Positions 4,632-10,915 of a DNA stretch of 10,915 nucleotides are shown here, in pieces. The translations under genes and the position numbers were made by a program. Origin of the DNA: Lachnospiraceae bacterium UBA3711 (lineage in GTDB: Bacteria > Bacillota > Clostridia > Lachnospirales > Lachnospiraceae); contig DFHY01000124.1 of assembly GCA_002371345.1 (NCBI GenBank), positions 2,079-12,993 on the forward strand. Reading direction: 5' to 3'. Position 1 is the first letter of the stretch; every line of letters starts with the position of its first letter. Under the pieces are notes generated by a model. The model worked only from the letters and a program-made list of their open reading frames with translations. It was not told the origin of the DNA and did no database searches.

Positions 4632-6638
4632 CACCGAATCCGTCCGTGTGCCACCCTCCCCGAGCATTTCCAGAAACTGTTCCTCGGTAATAATCGGAAT
4701 ACCGAGCTTCTGAGCCGTCCTGTTTTTATTTGAGCCTGACGTCACGTCATTGTTGATGAGGAAATCCGTCTTTCCCGAGACTGACCCGGTGACCTTTCCG
4801 CCCTCTTCCTCGATCCTTTCCTGAAGCTGTTTACGGTTCTGAAAATGATTCACCGTGCCTGTCACGACAAACACTTTCCCGGATATCAGGCTGCGCGTAC
4901 CGTCTCCATCAGCTTCGGATGATATATCCGAAGTTTTTTTGATCGTGATCTCCCCGAGCAGATCATCGAGAAGAGCTTCATTTTTCTCCGACGCGAACCA
5001 GCCGGCAAGAGCGCCTGCCATAACCGGGCCCACACCGTCGATTCTGCAGAATTCCTCCTCGCCTGCCTTCCTGACCAGTGAAATATCTCCCTTAAAGAAG
5101 CGGCTTATGACCCTGGCGTTGGCTGTGCCGATATTCGGTATGCCAAGCGCAAACAGAAGGCGCGGAAGAGTTGTATCCCTGGCTCTCTCTATACTCTGCT
5201 CAAGGTTCTCGGCGCTCTTTTCCCCGAAGCCTTCCATTGCGATGATCTCTTTCTCCCACCTCTTCAGACGGAACAGATCCGCGAAGCTGTGGATGAATCC
5301 CCTGCCGATGAACTTCTCAAGCGTCATCTCTGACATTCCTTCAATGTTCAAAGCGTCGCGGGATACGAACTGCGCAAATGACCTTATCTTCTTTGCGGTA
5401 CATTCAGGGTTTTCGCAGAACAGAGTTCTGGTTCCCTGAGTGCTGTGGATCGAAGTGCGCCCTCCGCATACCGGACATATCTCCGGAATGGATACCGGGC
5501 CTGATCTCGTCAGGTTCTCCGCTATCTGCGGTATTATCATATTCGCCTTATAGACGCTGATCTGATCACCGATCCCCAGCTCAAACTCCTCAAGGATGCT
5601 GACATTGTGGACGCTTGCCCTTGAAACCGTGGTGCCCTCAAGCTCAACCGGCTCAAATATGGCGACGGGATTGATAAGCCCGGTTCTCGACGCGCTCCAT
5701 TCGATCTCAAGCAGGCGAGTGACCGCCTGCTCATCCTGCCACTTGAAAGCCATAGCATTTCTGGGAGACTTCGCTGTATTGCCGAGCGAATCGCCATAGG
5801 CGATGTCATCATACAACGCGACAAGTCCGTCAGACGGTATCTCATACGTACGGATCTTCTCTTCAAAGTATGAAAAAACTTCATCCAGATTCCCGCTGTC
5901 GGCAATCCTGTATTCGACAGTCTCAAAGCCCTGGCGCCGAAGGAACTCAAACTGCTCCTGTCTTGAATTGTGAAAGTCTTCTCCGTCAGCCTTCACCAGA
6001 GCAAATGCGTAGAACCTGACGCTGCGTCCCGCCGTCACCTCACTTGACAGCTGTCTCACCGAGCCGCTGCACAGATTGCGCGGATTCTTATAACGCGCTG
6101 CGCTCTCACCCAAAGACTCATTGATTCTGTCAAAATCAGGATAAGATATGACAGCCTCCCCGCGAAGGATAAGTTCTCCCCTGTATGAAATTCTCAGCGG
6201 GATATTCCGGAATGTTCTCGCGTTCGCCGTGACGACGTCTCCGATTACTCCATTGCCTCGTGTAACAGCCTTGACCAGCTCGCCGTCACGATATGTGAGG
6301 ACCACAGTCAGTCCGTCGAGCTTCCAGGATATCAGCGTTCTGTGTTCTCCGATAAATGCTCTCAGAGCTTCGCGGTCCTTAGTCTTTGCGAGCGACAGCA
6401 TGGGCTTCTCATGCTCTTCCTTGGGAAGCTCATCCACAGCCTCATAGCCGACACGGTGCGTCGGGCTTGATGCCAGGACGATCCCCGTCTCCTGTTCCAG
6501 CTTCTCCAGCTCGTCATAGAGAGTATCGAACTCGAGATTGCTCATGATCTCGCGGTCTTCCGTGTAATAAGCCCTGCTGGCCTTATCAAGAATCCCTACG
6601 AGTTCTTTCATGCGGGACATCTTCTTATCTTCTGCCAT
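4626..6638 (-). CDS. ligA: NAD-dependent DNA ligase
   Basis: LigA seals nicks in DNA during replication and repair using NAD+. Residue numbers count from an ATG at 6662 (678 aa). Domains in order: Ia (about 15-70), adenylation domain with the AMP-accepting K114 in W-K-L-D-G-L, L-R-G-E-A (166-170), OB fold (about 325-390), zinc finger C396/C399/C416/C421, helix-hairpin-helix repeats (about 440-560) and a BRCT domain (about 593-678). It is complete. By eye it departs from textbook LigA: S-N-L-E-F-D in place of P-D-A-E-Y-D in domain Ia, Ser instead of the Glu two before the catalytic Lys, and T-R-G-N-G in place of T-R-G-D-G. I recall similar sequences as the usual ligase of Lachnospiraceae. I start it at 6638 (M9, 670 aa), since GGAAGG at 6653-6648 is 9 nt upstream; the ATGs at 6644 and 6662 are poorer. 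It is 133 nt after rluF on the same strand. Confidence 0.95.
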   Translation of the reverse strand: MAEDKKMSRMKELVGILDKASRAYYTEDREIMSNLEFDTLYDELEKLEQETGIVLASSPTHRVGYEAVDELPKEEHEKPMLSLAKTKDREALRAFIGEHRTLISWKLDGLTVVLTYRDGELVKAVTRGNGVIGDVVTANARTFRNIPLRISYRGELILRGEAVISYPDFDRINESLGESAARYKNPRNLCSGSVRQLSSEVTAGRSVRFYAFALVKADGEDFHNSRQEQFEFLRRQGFETVEYRIADSGNLDEVFSYFEEKIRTYEIPSDGLVALYDDIAYGDSLGNTAKSPRNAMAFKWQDEQAVTRLLEIEWSASRTGLINPVAIFEPVELEGTTVSRASVHNVSILEEFELGIGDQISVYKANMIIPQIAENLTRSGPVSIPEICPVCGGRTSIHSTQGTRTLFCENPECTAKKIRSFAQFVSRDALNIEGMSEMTLEKFIGRGFIHSFADLFRLKRWEKEIIAMEGFGEKSAENLEQSIERARDTTLPRLLFALGIPNIGTANARVISRFFKGDISLVRKAGEEEFCRIDGVGPVMAGALAGWFASEKNEALLDDLLGEITIKKTSDISSEADGDGTRSLISGKVFVVTGTVNHFQNRKQLQERIEEEGGKVTGSVSGKTDFLINNDVTSGSNKNRTAQKLGIPIITEEQFLEMLGEGGTRTDSVL

Positions 6639-6771
6639 ATCCATACGCCTTCCCAATACCATATCATCAGTTGCATAATGCCGCCCCGAAGGAAATGTGC
6701 CCGTGTGCGCGGCAGCATCCGGCGTGCTGAAAAAGCATGTTCCTCTTAAATACCGGATTACGGCGGCGGAC

Positions 6772-7491
6772 TCACTTCATCCGCTCTGAGCACGGCCGCA
6801 GCTGTGCTTTAAGCTCCCGTATCTCATCCTCTGTAAGGCGGCGGAAGCTGCCTGCCTGAAGATCTCCAAGCAGTATATTCATCACCCGTATCCGCTTAAG
6901 AGACGTAACCTCATAGCCAAGTGTCATGCACATACGCCTGATCTGTCTGTTCATACCCTCTGTCAGAATGATGTTGAAGCTGGCAGGGCCAGTCTGCCGC
7001 ACACTGCACGGACGGGTAGTACGTCCGAGTTCTTCCAGGCGGACCCCTGACCGCATACTCTTCAGAAACTCCGGAGTCAGCGCCCTGTTCACCGATACCT
7101 CGTACTCTTTCTCATGAAATGACCGTGCCTTCTGGATCAGGTTCGAGACATCGCCGTTATTTGTCATCAGTATCAGGCCCTCTGACTCCTTATCCAGACG
7201 CCCCACCGCGAATACACGCCCGGTTCCTGATACAAGATCCTCAAGGACACGGTCGCCGAACCTGCGGTCAGTTGTGACAACCACACCTCTTGGCTTATTC
7301 ACGGCGAGAAAGATCTCACGGACCTCCTCCTGCACCCTTCTTCCGCTGACCTCTACAACATCTTCATCTGTCACAGTCTGGCCGATTGATGCCGTGGCTC
7401 CGTTCACGCTCACTCTTCCTTCCGCTATCAGCCGGTCTGCCTCCCGGCGCGAGCATACGCCATGCCCGCTGAGGTATTTGTTCAATCTCAT
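6772..7491 (-). CDS. rluF: rRNA pseudouridine synthase, RluF/RsuA family
   Basis: A 239-residue protein of the RsuA/RluB/E/F class, which converts a chosen uridine of rRNA to pseudouridine. An S4 RNA-binding domain fills residues 1-50 (M-R-L-N-K-Y-L-S, S-R-R-E-A-D-R-L-I). The catalytic Asp is D100 in G-R-L-D-K-E-S-E-G-L-I-L-M-T-N. The C-terminal part has M-N-R-Q-I-R-R-M-C and L-K-R-I-R-V-M-N-I, which resemble RluF, whose target in E. coli is 23S U2604; related members act on other sites, so the exact target is inference. The start at 7491 begins at the conserved S4 motif, although its ribosome site is weak (CGGACGG). The gene follows a terminator and probably heads a unit with ligA and perhaps metA. 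Confidence 0.88.
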   Translation of the reverse strand: MRLNKYLSGHGVCSRREADRLIAEGRVSVNGATASIGQTVTDEDVVEVSGRRVQEEVREIFLAVNKPRGVVVTTDRRFGDRVLEDLVSGTGRVFAVGRLDKESEGLILMTNNGDVSNLIQKARSFHEKEYEVSVNRALTPEFLKSMRSGVRLEELGRTTRPCSVRQTGPASFNIILTEGMNRQIRRMCMTLGYEVTSLKRIRVMNILLGDLQAGSFRRLTEDEIRELKAQLRPCSERMK

Positions 7492-7542
7492 CTGCCGTCC
7501 GATCCGACTTAAGGAAACGCCGGTTTAATCAGCGCTTTCCTT

Positions 7543-7548
7543 TGTCAA
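7543..7548 (-). promoter_or_regulatory. Possible -35 box of the rluF-ligA unit
   Basis: A perfect TTGACA reads leftward just past the terminator at 7556-7588, about 50 nt before the rluF start. No good -10 box lies 16-18 nt downstream; the nearest A+T-rich hexamer, in G-A-T-T-A-A-A-C, is about 14 nt away. A promoter is expected here because the upstream gene is terminated, but the exact site is uncertain. Confidence 0.3.
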
Positions 7549-7555
7549 TTCTTCT

Positions 7556-7588
7556 AAAAAACTGCCGCAAGACTCTTGCGGCAGTTTT
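7556..7588 (-). terminator. Intrinsic terminator after the SH3-domain gene
   Basis: A 14-bp perfect stem (7558-7571 with 7575-7588) has a 3-nt loop and, on the minus strand, ends in a run of six T. The plus strand ends in only four T, so it may act in both directions but has no plus-strand gene to serve. It lies 39 nt after the SH3 gene stop and separates it from rluF. Confidence 0.88.
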
Positions 7589-7627
7589 AATGTCAGTTAT
7601 GCAGTGAAGCCGGTGACGAGGTTTGTA

Positions 7628-8590
7628 TCAGCCCATGTTCAGATAGCTGTTGGAAACATAACCGTCGATCGTACTTCCGCTTGAGGGATCCGTAAATGTG
7701 ATATGCGTCCAGTCTCCCTCTCTCGATACGATGTTGACTTCCTGTCCGGGATACAGTGTTCCGAGCACAGCGCCGTTCGTGCTGGCCTCCGACCTGATAT
7801 TGACACCGTCGGTCGCGGTCGCCGTCCCATATGTACCCGTAGTACTGGTGCTGTTGGACGCTGCGCTCTCTGTAGACTCCTGGGCAGTATCTGAGGAGGC
7901 TGTACCCGAGCCATAGTTCTGAACCTGGCTGTCAGAATTCTTCAGTTCCTCATATTGCCGGTTAACCTCATTGATCAGCGCCTGAACATCATCACTCGCG
8001 TTTGACTCGTTGATAAAGTCAGCATAATCATCACGGTTGGACGCTATCTTCAGATCAGAACTGTCGGTTGTGATCACAACAAGAGGATTCAGCAGAGTAG
8101 GTATACCAGAATCAACTCCGTCTATCCTGCACTCACAGTACACGTACACCAGCCAGGAATTATCCTCCGGTCCATCCTTTGAATATGTGGTTATGTTGTC
8201 AAAGCTCTTGAACTTATCGTTCAGGGCAAATGCCTCACTCTTCACCGTATCATTCCACGGCTCAACAATCGTAGCCAGTGTCGCCTCATCTTCGGAAGAA
8301 ACCGCGTTATAGTACTTCTTTGTAAGGTTCAGAAGAGGCTCATCGTTAATGGTAAGGCCTTCCCCGGCGTCAGGAGCGCTGATGTTGACAGGAGTCTTCT
8401 CAGTGCTTTTCTCGCTGCCGGCTGACGAATCCGAAGCAGTAGCAGTCTTTCCGGAGCCTGACTTGCTGGAAGAGGAACCGCCGACAAGCCGGAAAATGCA
8501 TATTCCTATAATGATCACCAGTATAACAGCCAGTCCGAGCAGGACATAGCGCAGATTATCCGACAGCCATTCTCTGAAATTATCCAACAT
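7628..8590 (-). CDS. Membrane-anchored extracellular SH3-domain protein
   Basis: A protein of about 320 residues with one N-terminal membrane segment (about 14-35: Y-V-L-L-G-L-A-V-I-L-V-I-I-I-G) and a large part predicted outside the cell. After a Ser/Gly/Lys-rich stretch comes a folded region (about 80-190) that looks NTF2-like or mixed alpha/beta, opening with L-T-K-K-Y-Y-N-A-V-S. A Ser/Thr-rich linker (about 210-255) follows, then a C-terminal bacterial SH3 domain (G-V-N-I-R-S-E-A-S, L-Y-P-G-Q-E-V-N-I, G-D-W-T-H-I, G-Y-V-S-N-S-Y-L). Such SH3 domains often bind peptidoglycan, so a cell-wall role is likely but unproven. I prefer the ATG at 8590, which has a GGGGGG run 5 nt upstream, over the one at 8611. 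It is a single-gene unit with its own promoter and terminator. Confidence 0.85.
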   Translation of the reverse strand: MLDNFREWLSDNLRYVLLGLAVILVIIIGICIFRLVGGSSSSKSGSGKTATASDSSAGSEKSTEKTPVNISAPDAGEGLTINDEPLLNLTKKYYNAVSSEDEATLATIVEPWNDTVKSEAFALNDKFKSFDNITTYSKDGPEDNSWLVYVYCECRIDGVDSGIPTLLNPLVVITTDSSDLKIASNRDDYADFINESNASDDVQALINEVNRQYEELKNSDSQVQNYGSGTASSDTAQESTESAASNSTSTTGTYGTATATDGVNIRSEASTNGAVLGTLYPGQEVNIVSREGDWTHITFTDPSSGSTIDGYVSNSYLNMG

Positions 8591-8661
8591 GCCAACCCCC
8601 CAGAAATACAAATTCTCAACTGTGTTCTAACGATCTCATATCCCCCGGAAACTTAACATTC

Positions 8662-8690
8662 ATTATAAAAGGTTGGTATGAAAAAAGCAA
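8662..8690 (-). promoter_or_regulatory. Promoter of the SH3-domain gene
   Basis: TTGCTT (8690-8685), a 17-nt spacer and a perfect TATAAT (8667-8662). The leader to the ATG at 8590 is about 65 nt. It is back to back with the tRNA promoter, with 11 bp between the two -35 boxes. Confidence 0.65.
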
Positions 8691-8701
8691 ATTATTCTTC
8701 T

Positions 8702-8730
8702 TTGACTTTACCTCCTCTGTGTGGTACTAT
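8702..8730 (+). promoter_or_regulatory. Promoter of the tRNA-Arg gene
   Basis: TTGACT (8702-8707), a 17-nt spacer and TACTAT (8725-8730). Transcription would begin near 8737, about 11 nt before the mature tRNA. Confidence 0.7.
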
Positions 8731-8747
8731 TGTCAGGTCTTAGAACT

Positions 8748-8820
8748 GCATCTGTAGCTCAGGGGATAGAGCAACGGTTTCCGGTACCGTGTGGCGGGGG
8801 TTCGATTCCCTCCAGATGCG
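8748..8820 (+). tRNA. tRNA-Arg, anticodon CCG
   Basis: A full cloverleaf can be drawn. The acceptor stem pairs GCATCTG (8748-8754) with CAGATGC (8813-8819), followed by discriminator G8820. The D stem is GCTC/GAGC (8757-8760, 8769-8772). The anticodon stem is ACGGT/ACCGT (8774-8778, 8786-8790) around loop TTCCGGT, giving anticodon CCG at 8781-8783, which reads CGG codons. The variable loop is 5 nt, and the T arm is GGGGG, TTCGATT, CCCTC with one G-T pair. CCA is not encoded and must be added after transcription. It is a single tRNA with its own promoter. Confidence 0.96.
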
Positions 8821-8855
8821 TTTAACATCCAGTAATATCAAGGGTTTTATCGAGT

Positions 8856-8879
8856 TACTTGAGCAAGTACTTGAGCAAA
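8856..8879. repeat. 12-bp tandem repeat downstream of the tRNA
   Basis: TACTTGAGCAAG (8856-8867) is followed at once by TACTTGAGCAAA (8868-8879), 11 of 12 bases identical. It lies 35 nt past the tRNA 3' end. tRNA 3' ends are common integration sites, so this may be a scar or part of an attachment region, but no repeated tRNA tail and no integrase are in the window. Confidence 0.55.
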
Positions 8880-8883
8880 TGAA

Positions 8884-8912
8884 AGGGGCCGACATTACGC
8901 CGGCCCCTCTTT
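8884..8912. terminator. GC-rich hairpin between tRNA-Arg and the DUF5688-like gene
   Basis: AGGGGCCG (8884-8891) pairs with CGGCCCCT (8901-8908) across a 9-nt loop, with a short T-rich tail on either strand (CTTTC rightward, TTTCATTT leftward). It lies between the rightward tRNA and the leftward gene at 8980 and probably ends transcripts from both. The T tracts are weak. Confidence 0.55.
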
Positions 8913-8979
8913 CAACAAGACAACAAAGGTGACTTTTACATCTCCCCCATCATCTTACTATCATCGTAAGATCCGCAGC

Positions 8980-9894
8980 CTATACGGCGATCTTCATTCG
9001 TTTTTCCTCATTGATGAACCGGTAGACAGTGTCAGACAGAAACTCATCCTTCGACACATGAGAGTGATTGATCTCTCTCACCATTGACGACAGCGTCTCA
9101 GGCTCGTCCCACATATCAGCCGGAACGACCATGCACTCATGTACCGAACTCGGAAGAATATACAGGTCAGTGTTCAATCTGGCAGCAATCCCTGAGAGCA
9201 GTTCAATATCCGTCATATAATATGCTCCGAACTGACGGCTCTTATTCGTAAGGACATACAGAGAAGCCGCCTCAGAGTCTTCCTCCAGAGCAATATCCGA
9301 GTATGACTTCGCCCCGCTCTTCTCCCCATATTCCCTGAGAAGGTCCGTGATCTTCAGAAAGTCGGAAGGAAGAAGTCTGTGCGTGTTCCTGTATGCCGAC
9401 TCCCTGAGCTGCGCGCCGGTAAGCGAATAATAATCAAGGAAATCATTCCTCACCATGACCGCTCCTTCCCCTATCCCATCTATATGCACCAGCACATAAT
9501 AGATAAGGGCAAGATCAAGAAACTGTTCGTGTGGTATGCCATCCAGAAGTCCTGAATTACAATCATAGTTGATAAGCCGGTACACAACATTCCGGCATAT
9601 CACATCATGGTTGATCAGCTCATCGGCTTCAATCTGTCTTGCAGGTTCCGCCGCCATATATGCGTCAAGTATATCGGAGACAACCTTCCCGACAGACGCC
9701 CCGTTCCGATACTCATCATAGAACGGCCCCAGATAAATATTAGGACAGACCATATCGTCCGGTTTCCGGATAATGAGGCTGTCAAGAAGCACGCCGTTGT
9801 TCTTCCGTGTCGTCTGAATCTCAGCCATACTGCCTTTCGGCATTATCTCGTTGATGCAGCGCAGTATCTCTTTCAAAAAGCAATTGTAATCCAT
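8980..9894 (-). CDS. DUF5688-like protein of unknown function
   Basis: A 304-residue soluble protein with no signal peptide or membrane segment. It resembles the DUF5688 family, common in Lachnospiraceae: an N-terminal F-L-K-E-I-L-R-C-I-N-E-I-M-P helix, K-N-N-G-V-L-L-D-S-L-I-I-R (31-43), an I-Y-L-G-P-F-Y-D-E-Y segment (53-62), and a C-terminal D-L-Y-I-L-P-S-S-V-H-E (244-254). The assignment is from memory of the family. No catalytic motif is visible and the function is not known. AAGGAGG lies upstream but 13 nt from the ATG at 9894, longer than usual; no better start is in frame. Its promoter must lie between the terminator at 9948 and the start; TATAAA at 9941-9936 is a weak -10 candidate. 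It is alone, with no gene that hints at its role. Confidence 0.75.
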   Translation of the reverse strand: MDYNCFLKEILRCINEIMPKGSMAEIQTTRKNNGVLLDSLIIRKPDDMVCPNIYLGPFYDEYRNGASVGKVVSDILDAYMAAEPARQIEADELINHDVICRNVVYRLINYDCNSGLLDGIPHEQFLDLALIYYVLVHIDGIGEGAVMVRNDFLDYYSLTGAQLRESAYRNTHRLLPSDFLKITDLLREYGEKSGAKSYSDIALEEDSEAASLYVLTNKSRQFGAYYMTDIELLSGIAARLNTDLYILPSSVHECMVVPADMWDEPETLSSMVREINHSHVSKDEFLSDTVYRFINEEKRMKIAV

Positions 9895-9947
9895 ATCAGA
9901 CAGAATACCTCCTTCTCAGATGTGTAAAAGATAAGTTTATAGAAATG

Positions 9948-9991
9948 AAAAAAACAGGAATTGCTATGCACGCATCATAGCACCTTCCTGT
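9948..9991 (-). terminator. Intrinsic terminator of the hisF-ung unit
   Basis: On the minus strand ACAGGAA (9991-9985) pairs with TTCCTGT (9960-9954) and GCTATG (9981-9976) with CATAGC (9968-9963), with a small internal loop and a 7-nt end loop, followed by seven T. It lies about 115 nt after the ung stop. Between it and ung (9992-10105) there is only an A+T-rich stretch with two copies of AATATATATG (10009-10018 and 10027-10036). Confidence 0.82.
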
Positions 9992-10105
9992 CCCTCAGGT
10001 AAACTGGCAATATATATGAATCTCTTAATATATATGTGATATCAATGGTATCGAGGCGAAATGGACCTTTTTCGGCAGCCTGTGATGAACTGACAGCTCG
10101 ATCGC

Positions 10106-10786
10106 TCACGAATTCATGTTCTCGATCTGCCAGTCTATCGGAGTCTCTCCGTTGGATTCCAGAAAATGATTAACCTTGGAAAACGGACGGCTGCCAAAGA
10201 ATCCCCTGTATGCAGAGAGCGGACTCGGATGAGGGCTCTTCAGAATCAGATGCTTAGGATTGTCAAGCATGGAACTCTTCTCCTGTGCGCTTCTGCCCCA
10301 CAGGATAAATGCGACCGGTCTGTCTTCCCTGTTCACGGCCTGAATAGCCGCGTCAGTAAATGTCTGCCATCCGAATGAGGCATGGGAGAATGCCTGATGT
10401 GCCCGAACAGTCAGTACGGAGTTCAGAAGCAGCACACCCTGGCCGGCCCATTTTGTCAGACAGCCGTTGTCGGGAATGAAACATCCCAGATCATCATGAA
10501 GCTCCTGATAGATGTTCTCCAGAGAAGGCGGAATCTTTACTCCCGGCTTGACAGAGAAACTCAGCCCGTGTGCCTGTCCTGTCTCATGGTATGGATCCTG
10601 TCCCAGTATGACAACCTTAACCTCATGCAGAGGCGTATAGTGAAAGGCGTTAAGGATCTCTCCTGCAGGAGGAAAAACCTGGTATTTCGCATATTCCTCA
10701 CTTACAAGCTTATACAGCCTCGCGTAATATGGTTTCCTGAACTCAGCCGAAAGGGGCTCCAGCCAGTCATTATTTATCGCGCCCAT
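10106..10786 (-). CDS. ung: Uracil-DNA glycosylase, family 1
   Basis: A complete 226-residue enzyme that cuts uracil from DNA and starts base-excision repair in the cytosol. The water-activating loop G-Q-D-P-Y-H is at 62-67 with D64 as the catalytic Asp. The uracil-binding segment is L-L-L-N-S-V-L-T-V (119-127). The DNA-intercalation loop H-P-S-P-L-S-A-Y-R-G begins at H186, the second catalytic residue. Size and residue order match E. coli Ung closely. GGGAG lies 7 nt before the ATG at 10786. It starts 15 nt after the hisF stop, so the two are almost certainly co-transcribed, although one serves repair and the other histidine synthesis; this looks like a convenience pairing rather than a shared pathway. 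Confidence 0.97.
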   Translation of the reverse strand: MGAINNDWLEPLSAEFRKPYYARLYKLVSEEYAKYQVFPPAGEILNAFHYTPLHEVKVVILGQDPYHETGQAHGLSFSVKPGVKIPPSLENIYQELHDDLGCFIPDNGCLTKWAGQGVLLLNSVLTVRAHQAFSHASFGWQTFTDAAIQAVNREDRPVAFILWGRSAQEKSSMLDNPKHLILKSPHPSPLSAYRGFFGSRPFSKVNHFLESNGETPIDWQIENMNS

Positions 10787-10801
10787 AGATTATCTCCCGC
10801 A

Positions 10802-10915
10802 TCATCCCTGCAGTCTCACAGGGACTCCATTCTCTCTCAGATATCCCTTGACCTCACTGATCTTCAGTTCCTTGTAATGGAACAGTGACGCCGCCAGGGC
10901 AGCGTCAGCCCTGCC
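10802..10915 (-). CDS. hisF: Imidazole glycerol phosphate synthase subunit HisF, C-terminal 37 residues
   Basis: The reverse strand from the window edge reads G-R-A-D-A-A-L-A-A-S-L-F-H-Y, then K-I-S-E-V-K-G-Y-L-R and V-P-V-R-L-Q-G, to a TGA at 10804-10802. The A-D-A-A-L-A-A-S-x-F-H-Y segment and the closing K-x-Y-L-R ... V-R-L are characteristic of the last barrel strand and helix of HisF. HisF is the cyclase half of the HisFH complex in histidine synthesis. Only the end of the gene is present; the catalytic Asp residues lie outside. Recognition rests on a short but distinctive tail. Confidence 0.88.
   Translation of the reverse strand, partial: GRADAALAASLFHYKELKISEVKGYLRENGVPVRLQG

Noticed and set aside
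6667..6738. A 23-codon frame upstream of ligA with an AGAGGA site
   Set aside because: The ribosome site is only 3-4 nt from the ATG, the peptide is unremarkable and no coupling to the ligA start is evident.
9600..9927. Plus-strand frame antisense to the DUF5688-like gene
   Set aside because: It is a shadow frame with no ribosome site or domain.
1..10915. CRISPR array, insertion sequence, prophage or toxin-antitoxin pair
   Set aside because: No regularly spaced repeats, transposase, integrase or phage protein is visible, and the small sigma partner does not resemble a known toxin or antitoxin.

Overview
The window looks like chromosomal DNA from a Gram-positive anaerobe of the Clostridia, most likely Lachnospiraceae. 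The reasons are strong AAGGAGG-type ribosome binding sites, roughly balanced base composition, a DUF5688-type protein, and an NAD-dependent DNA ligase with the diverged sequence seen in that family. The taxonomic call is inference from protein character, not a database result.

Layout from left to right. (1) 1-1010, minus: the N-terminal 336 codons of a sugar-type ABC transporter substrate-binding protein, with its promoter and a leader hairpin up to about 1121. (2) 1297-2478, minus: a cation diffusion facilitator of the manganese-like type with a second C-terminal domain and an unusual leader (short upstream frames plus a hairpin). (3) 2634-3569, plus: a promoter, a 70-residue small protein, an ECF-like sigma factor overlapping it, and a terminator whose stem starts inside the sigma gene. 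(4) 7491-3573, minus: rluF-like pseudouridine synthase, ligA and metA, with imperfect repeats between ligA and metA. (5) 7556-8690, minus: a membrane-anchored SH3-domain protein with its own promoter and terminator. (6) 8702-8912, plus: a tRNA-Arg(CCG) gene with a promoter whose -35 box lies close to that of the SH3 gene, followed by a short tandem repeat and a GC-rich hairpin. (7) 8980-9894, minus: a DUF5688-like protein. (8) 9948-10915, minus: the 3' end of hisF followed 15 nt later by ung, closed by a good intrinsic terminator.

Most of this is housekeeping: rRNA modification (RluF), DNA replication and repair (LigA, Ung), amino-acid synthesis (MetA, HisF), metal export and sugar uptake. 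There is no mobile element, integrase, CRISPR array or phage gene. The least explained piece is the two-gene sigma-factor unit, which has no membrane anti-sigma gene after it but a tiny soluble protein before it. I did not find a clear, wholly new multi-gene system. The points worth checking are that sigma unit, the layered leader of the metal transporter, the repeats before metA, and a substrate-binding protein with no lipid anchor.
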